Of a stretch of 64,000 nt of DNA, positions 34,155-43,520 are shown one piece after another (within the stretch, counting starts at the first letter, position 1; the number at the start of each line of letters is the position of its first letter). Origin of the DNA: Eutreptiella sp. 'Long Island Sound 2002'. Its lineage: Eukaryota; Euglenozoa; Euglenophyceae; Eutreptiales; Eutreptiaceae. The notes below the pieces were generated by a model. The model was not told the DNA's origin. It did no database searches and saw only the letters and a list, made by a program, of their open reading frames with translations. The stretch is taken from positions 7,815,465 to 7,879,464 of the forward strand of contig OZ038395.1 of NCBI GenBank assembly GCA_964036045.1. The letters are read 5' to 3'. Both the position numbers and the translations under genes were made by a program.

Positions 34155-36199
34155 GTGCGCCCGCCCCATCGTGTGGCATCCAACAGTGGGTTCTCATGAA
34201 GGCCATCGGGTCTGTTCTTCCGCAGATCCAGGCCTGCATTAGAATGTTTGTTGGGGCATGGATGCCCCCCTACCCCCATCGCCATCAAAACTTTTTGGAG
34301 TTGGAAAGAATGAAATTTATTGAAGGACGACTTTCTTTTGGCCATTTTTGGTACACATGGGCACACGTTGGTGCACATGCGTGCTGTGGTATGGTGCGGG
34401 TTGCATGGTGGACATGGTGGTTTCACGCTGTGCAGGGTTTGTGCGGTTTGCGAGGCGTGTGTGGTATGCTTTGTCCGTGTGTGGATGGTGTGTGGGGTGG
34501 TTGGTGTGGTGGTTGGTGGTTGGTGGGATGGTGTGTAGCGCGGCTGGAGTGGTTTGTTGTTGTTCGCGTGTGGGAGCGCTTGCGACGCTCCGCCGGCACC
34601 GCAGGGCGAGGGGAGCTTCGGTGTACACTGTCAAGGGAACTGGGGGTTGATGTGAGTTTTGCCCGCGGGCAAAAAGGGCCAGCACCTCGGAGACGTCCAC
34701 ACGCCGACGTCCCGCACTGAAGCTAGACGTAGGAGCAACCCGAACCCACTTTTTTACCAACACACGACGCCATCAGCACAGCCGATGCTGCCACCTCTGT
34801 AGGGGACATGCCCTGGCCCTCCAAAAGGGGCGGCCAACAACCCCGACAATGCAGGGGCATGCTGGGAGGCGGCATACGCCTCCCAGCAATCCAGCAACAG
34901 CGACAATCGACCGCGGGTAGCTTGGACTGCGGCACGAGCATCCCTGTGACACCAGGGATACCAGGGTGCACCCTGAGAAAGGGAGAGGCAGGGGAACAGG
35001 CACGCTCCACGCACATCGATGGGGTGCTTCCAGGGGTGTATTGGACCACCATCCGAGGAATCCCCCCCCTCCCCGGCGTGAGGGCCTGCCACAGCTCCGT
35101 AGCACTGCATTGCCAGGGTGGCCTGCAGTGGACAGTGGAGCTTGGGCCGGTAGTGTGGGGGATGGTCCCTAAAGATGGACCGGGCACTGCCGTGCACTCT
35201 TGTGGGGCGTGTTGGTGGGCGGGGCTGCTCACTACCGCCAGCAAGGAAGCTACTCCGCCGTGGACAGAGTGCGAATACTCTGAGCGAAGATCTTTCTGCA
35301 ACGCGCTCGCCATGAATGGCGCAGAGCGCAGAAGATATTACTGCAACGCAGTACCAGCAAGTCACACATTGGTGAGCTAGCACCCATGGCCTTGTGTGAC
35401 ATTCACGTTGCGGGTTGTGGTGAGCACCCCCCAGCCTGGGGTCTTCGTGATGACCGCATTGCGGGCACTGATCAGGCCGTCAGGGGAGGACGCCATGGGC
35501 AGAAGTTGCATTCTGGATTCCCCCACAGGAAGGTGGATGCCCGCGGCAGTGCGGATGCCCGCAGTAGTGCGGAGGCCGGCTTGTCATGGCAGAAGGTTCA
35601 AAGGCGAGAGGCCAATAGGCGCTGCCACAGGCTAACAGAGCCAACCACCAAGGCCTTGTGCCAACCCCCCCCCCCCCCCAACCCCCAGCCCCCCTCCCTC
35701 CTCATCTCCCAATGTGTGATCCAGCCCAGAGATTTTCCGTACAATTTTTGCAGAAAAGCCCTCTTCGTCGTTCGGTTTCCTTGGCATTTGTTATTGAAAG
35801 GAAGTTTGGTCTGGCCCTCCAGGCCCCAGCCCATGTGAGGAGGGGGTTCTATCTAGACCCCCATCCAAAACAAAACCTCACCCCACCCCTCCCAGGGATG
35901 CATTAGAAAGGAAGGCACCTCAGAGGCGGCCCCACAAGCGGTGAGACAGGCGGTCGGAGGAAGGTGTCAAAGCGATTGGGGGCGGTTACTGTCGGTTACA
36001 AATGCTATTGAAGCTGGCACTTGGCGTCAGGGGGGCAGTGGCTGGGCATAGTCTGGACGCCCTGGAGGGTGGTGCTGCCCCCCCCCCCTTTTCCAATGCA
36101 TCGCTGCCCCCCTCCCTCCTCACCTCTAATACATCCCTCAGTGCCCCACACCCTCGAATCGCGCCCTGCCTCCCCCCGGCCCGCCCCACGTGCTCCCAG
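34155..36199 (+). other. Intron 19
   Basis: TG-rich stretch (34345-34550), a region open on both strands at 34720-35390 without recognisable protein, a family A fragment (35605-35670) ending in a C run, and a family D copy on the - strand (35893-36110) about 90 bases before the acceptor. Confidence 0.55.
35893..36110 (-). repeat. Family D copy, reverse orientation
   Basis: On the + strand it reads AGGGATGCATTAGAAAGG at the left and CCTTTTCCAATGCATCGCTG at the right, with GGGGGCGGTTACTGTCGG inside, the reverse of the other copies. Confidence 0.65.
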
Positions 36200-36703
36200 C
36201 GCAAGATCTCGTGAGGACGGACGCGTGCACCTACGGGCCCAAGCAACAGTTCACTCTGTCGGGGGCCGCCCTGCAGACCACCAACGGGGAGTGCCTAGAG
36301 GCCACCGGCGCGGGCCCCGGGGAGAAGGTGCGGTACAGCAGCACGTGCTCCGGCGGGGCCACGCAGCGGTGGGAGCGCCGCTGCGCCGCCGTCTGCGCCG
36401 TGGACACGATCCTGGTGGTGGACCGGTCCGGGTCCATCGGCAGCACGAACTGGCGGGAGATGGTCAAGTACATGAAGAGCCGCGTGGCCGGGACCAACTT
36501 CACGGGCCCCACCGGCCACCGCATCGGGATCGTGGGCTTCGCGTCGTCGGCCGCCGTCGTGTGCCCCCTGAGCAGCAGCGGGCAGAGCCTGCTCAACTGC
36601 ATCGACGGCATCGTGTACACGCGCGGGGGGACGTCCACGCACGTGGCCCTGGAACTGGCCGGGCGGCAGTTCCTGAGCAGCACCCGCCTCCGGTCCATCG
36701 AGG
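36200..36703 (+). CDS. Exon 20: second half of a ricin-type lectin domain fused to the front of a vWA domain
   Basis: 168 codons, phase 1-1 (CGTGCTCCCAG acceptor, G|GTGTGT donor). Residues about 1-62 are ricin B-like: ACTYGPKQQFTL, NGECLEATGAG, VRYSSTCSGGATQRWERRC (QxF/QxW motifs). From about residue 67 the vWA domain begins: DTILVVDRSGSIGS with the intact DxSxS MIDAS motif, HRIGIVGFASSAAVV, and GGTSTHVALELAGRQF carrying the MIDAS threonine loop. A functional metal site is therefore likely. The vWA continues in exon 21 (VTDG). Confidence 0.92.
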
Positions 36704-37452
36704 GTGTGTGGCCTCTGGTGTTGTCTCGATCGCGATCTCGATCCCGAGGCATCGGCGGTGGTGAGGGATCCCTCTTCCCTGGGGTTGCACTTTGGGGGGG
36801 GGGGGTGCGAAAACCGTCAAACGACCCCCGCAACAACCAGCACAGCCCCCGGTACGCCAACTACTGGGCACCGCTACCGCACAAATGGCACCCGCCGCAA
36901 CCAGCACAGCCCCCGGCACACCAACGACTGGGCTCCGCGAACGCGGAAACGACACCCGCAGGAGAGGCTTCCGGTCAGGTAAATCCCAATGGCGATGTAC
37001 CTTGCTGAGATTTCATAAGGTACAGTTGGCCTAGAGGTACCTTTTCGGTGCGCAATTGTAAGGTGCATCTCAGTACCTTCCCCCCCCCCCCCGGTGTCCA
37101 TCCCCCCCCCCCCCAGGGGGGAGCCGTCACTTGGCCCATGAACAATAAGAAATCAATAGGAAATCACAGGCGCCGAAGAAAATTTTTAGTTGGGTTATAC
37201 TAGAATTGGCTGGTCGGGAGTGGTGTACGGTCCCCCCCCCCCCCAGGGGGGGGGGCCGTCACTTGGTGACGGTTCCCCCCGGGGTGGGGGGGAACCGTCG
37301 TCCCTTCGGGGGGGATGGACATGGGGGGGGGGGAAGGTACAGTAAAACGCCATTGGGGTTTGCTTTACAGCACGTGCTTTACAGTTGTGCCCCATACGGT
37401 ACATCCAAGTCTGCACTTTCCACGCCCCCTCCACCCGCGCCTGCGTTCCCAG
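36704..37452 (+). other. Intron 20
   Basis: Partial family B (36815-36965) and a cluster of C/G-run palindromes (37080-37115 and 37226-37299). Confidence 0.65.
37226..37299 (+). repeat. Two adjacent palindromes with C-run and G-run arms
   Basis: First: TACGGTCCCC... with a C run, one A, then a G run and CCGT. Second: GACGGTTCCCCCC, GGGGT, then GGGGGGAACCGTC (37268-37299). They are joined by GTCACTTGGTGAC, itself nearly palindromic. Strong cruciform or hairpin potential. Confidence 0.75.
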
Positions 37453-37740
37453 TCGTCACGGATGGCCGGTCCTCGTCGTCGACCAGCACTCTGCGCGAGG
37501 CGGACGCCCTGAAGGCCAACGGCGTGACCGTCATCGCCATCGGCGTGGGCGGCAACGCCGCCGTCAACGAGCTCGAGGGCATGGCCAGCGAGCCCAAGGG
37601 GGAGCACTGGACCGACCTGGCCCAGTTCGACAAGCTGGAGGCGCTGGCCAAGGCGCTCTCCGGCTCCTGCGGCGTGGGCATCCCGTCGGGCACCGGGTTC
37701 CGATTGGACGAGTCCCCGCTGCCGTCGCCGTCGCCCCCAG
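37453..37740 (+). CDS. Exon 21: C-terminal half of the vWA domain
   Basis: 96 codons, phase 1-1 (GCGTTCCCAG acceptor, G|GTATGC donor). Starts VVTDGRSSSS (the vWA VxTDG strand and MIDAS Asp), then LKANGVTVIAIGVGGN, ELEGMASEP and LEALAKALSGSC. It completes the vWA started in exon 20 and parallels exon 1. It ends in a Pro/Ser linker. Confidence 0.93.
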
Positions 37741-38625
37741 GTATGCGTGGATCGGTTGGGGTTGTGTTGGGGCAATGTCACGGAGAACTAGACGGGCCAT
37801 AGGAGGGCCTGAAAGATGCCGCTGGGAGTAGTAGGGTGCTGGAAGGAGTGGGTCAATGGAGCTGGACCGGTAATTGGGGAGACGTTGTTGTCTCGTGATA
37901 CCCATGGGAGCATGGCACAGGGCTGTGGTGGAATATGGAGGGTTTTCTGGGGGGGGGGGGGCTGTGGAGGTGGTGGGAGGATGGCGTGGGGGGTTGTTGC
38001 ACGGGGTTTGAGAGGGTGATGCGGGCTGTGGTGCATCGCCGCGGAGGGGGTGTGGAGGATGCGGGTGTGCAGGGGTGTGGCAATTTCGAGTCTTGGGGTT
38101 GAGGGGTGCAGACGGCATGGAGGCATCGGACCTCGACGCCCTGGTTTGACAATGGCAGCGGCCCGACAGCGGCCTGGCCATGGTTTGACAGTGACAGCGG
38201 TCTTGACAGCCGCCTGGCCATCCTTTGACAATGGCAGCGGCGGCCATGGTTTGCCTCGACCTCTGCCTCTACCTCGACAACTACGACGGTGTGCATATCA
38301 ATACGAGCTTGCAAAGCCTTTTCCGGTCGGGTTAGAACAGAACACAAGACAGAACATGCCAAGGTGCAGTGGAAGGACATTGGCATGCACAAGGTCTGTG
38401 AAAGGTGAAGGTTTTCCCGGCAGGCAAACCAGGGACAAAGGCCCTGGAGGCCAGCGGTGGGCCATGTCGAGGACCGGATGTGAACAAGGGTCTCGCAATA
38501 ATCATTGAAAAGTAGGGGCAGTGTTGGGATGGATTGGGAGTCTTAGCGGTGGTGCGTGGAGTCACTGTTCGTCGTGGGTTCTAATGATCAAGCAGTGCTG
38601 CAGAGAGGACAAGACCAGCCAACAA

Positions 38626-38916
38626 CAGGGGGGTCCTGAGGGAAGTAGAATTTTTTTTTGTTAAGGACCGCCCTTAGGGAACACCGACCGCCAACCACCA
38701 ACCGCCACCAACCGCCAGCCGCCAACCACTGCTAACCGCCACCAACCACCAATCACCAACCACCAACCGCCGCCAACCACCACCAACCGCCGCCAACCGC
38801 CAGTCGCCAACCACCAATCGCCACCAACCATGGTTGAACATACGAGCTCCACGCGGTCTTTTTGCAAGACTGCCGTTCAGGAACACTTTTTTTTCCCCCT
38901 CGTAAGGACCCTTCTG
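38626..38916 (+). mobile_element. Non-autonomous hAT-type DNA transposon, copy 2
   Basis: 291 bp. Ends CAGGGGGGTCCTGAG and CGTAAGGACCCTTCTG (imperfect inverted repeats), flanked by the perfect 8-bp duplication GCCAACAA (38618-38625 and 38917-38924). Shares with 3761-4062 the T run, the AAGGACCGCCCT segment, the CCAACCGC minisatellite, CCATGGTTGA and GGAACACTTTTT. It is more diverged at the ends than copy 1, so probably older. Confidence 0.9.
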
Positions 38917-39647
38917 GCCAACAAAGACCAGCCTCCATCTCACAACCCTCCGACCTTCGCCACACTCTCCGCTTTGTTGCAGATCCAAGCCCAAGCCCAC
39001 CGCCGAGCTGTCCGACGACAGGTGTGCCCTTACCTCCTCCCTCTGGAACTTTGCGGCTGTGGTCCTGCACGACCCTTCTTTTGTGGGCCTGATCCAGCGG
39101 CATTGCGTGGGGTCCTGATGCCGGGGTGTTTCCCGTTTGCTGGTTTGGGGAAGGAGAGGGGGTGACCTAGACTATAAAAGCACTGAGCACAATCCTGCTG
39201 GATTGTGGAGGTTGGGGGCCACTGGAGCATCCAGTCATTGATGCATTCAGTTTGTGGCTCCATGACGGCACTTGGCGACGGATACCTTCAATGTTGTGCA
39301 CTGTTTGGGAGCGCAGTTCTGTCAGCAAAGATGATATTTGTTGCCCCAATTCTATTCTGTCCGTTCGTGATCTTTTGCCGGGTCTGTGCGCATTGATCCA
39401 TCTGCGAGAAGTTGTCCAGGAGGTCCATCGTCGACTGAAGCAGAATGTCAGACATGCAACTGGTCAGATCGGAAGGGCATGGGGCGGTGTTGGCAGATGA
39501 CCTTTGCCTGAGACTTGTGGGTGCTGTGTTGATCAAGACAGACAGAGATGCTTCAACCCACTCACTGGGGCATGCAATGATCCAGAAGCAGGGGTCTGAC
39601 ACATTTGCACACCCCCATCACCTCTTCCATCCGCTCCATGTCTGCAG

Positions 39648-40057
39648 ATGCCTATGGCGTGACAGTTGGCAAGCATTGTGGAGGGAGCACCATCAATCCC
39701 TTGGAAGATGGTACAACTTATGGTTGTGTGTCTCAAAAGTCAGTAGGAGGGGAGCACTGCGAAAAAGGAATGCTGTCATCCTTCAGCGCTCGGGGAAAAA
39801 AAATCAATTCAAAAGGACAGTTGTCTGGAGCGTGCGACTGGGTGATGACGGCACTGCCCAACGTGTTTGCTCGTGCTGCACAGTCGCTTGGTACGGCACA
39901 GAGCGTAACCCGGCTCGTTGTGATCACTCCTGAGTTGCCGGAGGCTCGTGGCAAGTCTGCAGAGGAGAAGTCATTCATGTACTCGCTAGCCCATGCTGGT
40001 CTGGTTTTCGATTGTCCTTCTCACACAGGCCATCCCCTGAAACCTGCGTCTCGCTAG
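39648..40057 (+). CDS. Possible reading frame or exon, not recognised
   Basis: 136 codons following a good acceptor-like CTCCATGTCTGCAG, in the phase-1 frame used by the neighbouring exons. It includes AYGVTVGKHCGGSTINP, RLVVITPELPEARG and SFMYSLAHAGLVFDC before a stop. Base composition is nearer 50% GC, unlike the flanking exons. It could be an exon with an early phase-1 donor, a fragment of a transposable element, or chance. Confidence 0.25.
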
Positions 40058-40058
40058 G

Positions 40059-40305
40059 ACCCACACACATCTGCTGTGTGACTCAGTAAGTCGCACCCAC
40101 ATCTGATATCTGATTTAGTAGGATCCACCCACATCTGAAATAAAAGTTAGTAGGACCCACTCACATCTGATGTGATAGTAGGACCCACTCACATCTGATG
40201 TGACTCAGTAAGGCCCACCCACATCTGCTGTGTGACTCCGTAAGTCGCGCCCACAACCGATATATGATTTAGTAGGACCCACCCATATCTGGTGTGTCAG
40301 TCGGT
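40059..40305 (+). repeat. Degenerate minisatellite AGTAGGACCCACYCACATCTG
   Basis: About seven imperfect units of 30-37 bp with the core GTARGACCCACNCACATCTG and variants such as TGTGTGACTCAGTAAG. Ends 65 bases upstream of exon 22. Confidence 0.75.
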
Positions 40306-40370
40306 AGGAGCAACCCATTGCGCCCCGCAAGACGCGCTCCATGTCGAGCCATCACATCTCTTTCCCACAG

Positions 40371-40613
40371 CGTCGCAGGTCTGCCAGTTCAGCAGCAGCA
40401 GCACCTCCTCCGGCCGTGTCAGCTTCTGCAACGACCTGTGGTACTCCGAGGGCGGCGACTTCAAATGGGGTCGCCGCAGCGGCAACACCCCGAGCAGCAG
40501 CACTGGTCCCTCCTCCGGGCCCAACGGTGGATCGTACGCGTACATCGAAGCCTCCAGCCCCAACTACTCCTTCAAGAAGGCGTACATGTACTCCGACGTG
40601 TGCGCGACCACAG
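40371..40613 (+). CDS. Exon 22: N-terminal half of MAM domain 2
   Basis: 81 codons, phase 1-1 (TCTTTCCCACAG acceptor, G|GTCTCG donor). SQVCQFSSSSTSSG, FCNDLWYSEGGDFKW, TPSSSTGPSSGP and GGSYAYIEAS give the MAM front pattern and align with exon 7. The domain continues in exon 23. Confidence 0.88.
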
Positions 40614-41804
40614 GTCTCGATCGCGGCACGGCTTTTTGGTGTTGGGTTGGGGGGGCTCTTTGGTGTTGGGTTGGGGAGGCCAAGAAAGGTTTGCCTGCGG
40701 AGGGGGGGGGGGGGGTCGCTCGAGCCCCCCTGACGGAGGGGGGGGACCTTCAGGAGAAGATCGACACTGCATCACGCGGCGAAGAATGTACGGGTGACTG
40801 CCCAGGGCCCCGTAAAGAAACCACCGATGGACTACATTTCACACAGGGAGGGGGGGGGGGTCTCGTGACAGGCCAGTTCAAAGAGGCCGGTTTACAAACT
40901 CTAATGATGACCCACCGCCTGCGCGATGTAGCAGCCCGGAAGAATTTGTTTCAAAACAAAAACGCCCCATGATACATACCTCAAAATGACCAGCGAACCG
41001 GGGGCATCATTTTGAGTCGTATATGTTGGGGTAACTCAGGACCCCCTCGACCTCCCCCATCGGCCCGTCATCAGCCCTGAAGGCGGGTGGGGGGGGTTCT
41101 GGAAAAGGGGCTCCAACGACCCCCCTGCCCCCGCGCGCGTGACCTTTTTTTCTTCGGCCCGTGTCCTGCACGGACATGGTGGGTGCTCCCGCCTTGCCCC
41201 CCGCCCCCGGAAGGGCCACGGAGATTCGCTAGGAATCAGCACCGTGCCATGTGCCACTCAGTGGTACCCGCCATTGCCGCACCCGGAATTCAGTAGGAAC
41301 CAGCTGCATCCATCGCACAACTCGGTCGGGCCCCGGCTCTTCGCCATCGTGTCTGATCGGGCGGACGTCTGTGTGGCCCATGTGCAGTGCCCAGTGCTTC
41401 GTGCCCTGCGCCCTGTGCTGTGACCCAGGGATTAATATCATACTGCCACAATCATTTTGGTGGGGGTGGGGCGAGGCTGAGGACCCCCGAAATGACGAAT
41501 ACGAAATTGCAATTTTCCACTGCTTTTTGCTTTGCGGGTATGCCTCACCGCTGCATGTATCATCCTCTAGCAGCAGCCAGTCCTCCAGTGCATCAAGTGA
41601 CCGAGGATGAGGCTGAAATGGAACGCATTTTGGGAAAATGCATCAAAAAGAACTTGTAAAACACTGTTCACATTTTTTTTGGGTTGCTGCAATGACCTAC
41701 GTCCAGTGCTTCATCTTGTGTTTCAGAGAGGAGGGACCCAGGGCTGTGACTGCACTGTACTTTGGTTGGCCGGCATTTCGTAATCGTCATTTCGTCATCT
41801 GGGG

Positions 41805-42050
41805 GGAGGGGGGTTTGGCACAAGGCCTCGGTATCTGATTGTTTGCCTTTGGCGGTGCCTATGGGCCTCTCGCCACCGCTCATTCTGACCCTCCGTGGGC
41901 CCGAATGTGTTTTGGTTGTGTCAACGGAGCCCCCGCATGACTTGTCCTGTTGGACTACTCCGGGGGTCGGCCGTCCCGGAGACGGGCTGTTGCCCGTGCC
42001 GTTGACTAGGTGCATCCAGATGTACACTCCGAGTCCATGCGGGGGTTTGC
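41805..42050 (-). repeat. Family A dispersed repeat, reverse orientation
   Basis: On the + strand it starts with a G run and TTTGGCACAAGGCCTCGG and runs through CGGTGCCTATGGGCCTCTCG to GTGCATCCAGATGTACACTC. Confidence 0.75.
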
Positions 42051-42531
42051 CAACGGGAGGGGGGGAGGGCTGGGCAAAACAGCTGGGCACAAGGCCGCCC
42101 TACACACGGCAGGGAGACGAGCTCCAACAGGACACACAACAAGACACAAGGGAACCATGAGGTGCGAGCACTGCAGCAACCACCAAATGCAGCGCACGCC
42201 GAGCGAGCCATCAGCAAACACCCCCCCTCCCTCTACAAGGTGCCCACGTACTCCACAAGGGCGGGGGCTGCGCCCCGCGCTCCGGGAGGTGCCCGCCACG
42301 GGGGTGGCAACAGGGCCGTGAACAGCCAACCGGGCACGGGGCAGTCCACGTTGTATGGAGATGTGAAATCCTCGTATGGGGGGGCAGGCGGGTGGGACAG
42401 GAGGGGGTGCGCGACATGGGCACCCAGGAGCGCCACCAGACAGGGGGAGGAGCGACACAGACACACAGAACGCGGGAGCCACACCAGGAGGGACAAGGGC
42501 GGGCACAGCAGACAAGGAGGAGGGGCACAGC

Positions 42532-43170
42532 AAGGCGGGAGAGGCAACTGGAACAGCGGGAACAGAGAACCAGAATGGAGCAGATGGCAGAGCGTGCGCA
42601 TGGGAGGCAGCGACAATAAAGGGGATGGCCTGGCCAGCCAGCCCCGTCGCTACCGGGTGCCAGGGCAACCCCTGCTCAACCGGCATCAGGTGGGGGGTGT
42701 CTCCCGCAGCCCAGATGGGCTGTTTGCGCAACAGGAGTGGGAGCCCATCAGGGGCAGACCAACCGTGAGGGGGAAAAGGGCATATGGGGGACGGCCCGGA
42801 CAGCGCGTGGAGGAACAGGGCACCTGGGCCGCACAGAAACACAGCGAGGCAGGCGATGGACGGCCTGTGGACAGAGGTGTGTGGACAGCAAACACAGTCA
42901 AACGACCCCGGCAACAACCAGCACATCCTCAATACGCCAACTATTGGGCGCCGCTGACACGCAAACGGCACACCATGCCACATTCAGCACAGTCCCAACA
43001 CACCAACTACTGGGCTCCGCGAACGCGGAAACGACACCAGCAAGAGCACCGGCCGCAGCGGCCGACAGAAAGTAGCGACCCGACGCAACATGCGAAGGGA
43101 AGAACGGGTGACCGTCCAGGGCCCCGTAAAGGAGCAACAACCAGACGGAATGTCACACAGGGGGGGGGGG
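42532..43170 (+). repeat. Family B dispersed repeat, full copy
   Basis: Follows 16305-16950 from AAGGCGGGAGAGGCAACTGG to GGAATGTCACACAGGGG with a G run. Confidence 0.82.
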
Positions 43171-43250
43171 CATCATATTCATCCCGGCTGCGACCCGTGC
43201 GGTGCCCTGCGTTTCCCACGAACCCCATTGCCTCATGCCCCATGCCGCAG

Positions 43251-43520
43251 GGTATTACCGGCTCAAGTTCAAGTACCACATGTACGGCTCGAACATCGGG
43301 TGGCTGGCGGTGGAGACCAGGGCCATGGGCAGCACCAACTGGACGCAGGTCTGGCGGCTCGACGGGCAGCAGCACGCCTCCACCACCGCCCCGTGGTCCG
43401 AGGTGGAGGTCGCGTTCCAGCACTTGGTGGAGGAGGTGCGCTTCACGGCCGAGACCGGCACGAGCTACCGCGGCGACATCGCGATTGCTGATGTGATGCT
43501 GGACGTCTTCCCGAGCTCAG
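43251..43520 (+). CDS. Exon 23: C-terminal half of MAM domain 2
   Basis: 90 codons, phase 1-1 (CATGCCGCAG acceptor, G|GTGTTG donor). YYRLKFKYHMYGSNIG, WLAVETRAMGSTNWTQVWRL, PWSEVEVAF, VRFTAETGTSYRGDIAIADV. This is a strong match to the MAM C-terminal half and aligns with exon 8. It completes the second MAM domain. Confidence 0.92.

Larger units (their letters stand above)
37741..40370 (+). other. Intron 21
   Basis: Complete hAT-type element (38626-38916), a possible small reading frame (39648-40057), and a degenerate minisatellite (40059-40305). 37741-38600 is G-rich then mixed with CAATGGCAGCGGC repeats (38148-38245). Confidence 0.6.
40614..43250 (+). other. Intron 22
   Basis: Partial family B (40745-40857), hairpin (40980-41016), family G (-) at 41235-41345, family A (-) at 41805-42050, and a long family B copy (42532-43170) ending 80 bases before the acceptor. 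Confidence 0.6.

Noticed and set aside
34720-35390. Region open on both strands (about 190-210 codons each)
   Set aside because: No recognisable domain on either strand, and no acceptor/donor pair in the expected phase.
39172-39180. TATA-like CTATAAAAG as a promoter
   Set aside because: No first exon or start codon context follows, and it lies inside the intron of a gene that reads through.
42162-43496. 444-codon open frame on the + strand
   Set aside because: It lies mainly in the family B repeat, continues out of frame into exon 23, and consists of low-complexity GC-rich words. Other B copies break the frame.
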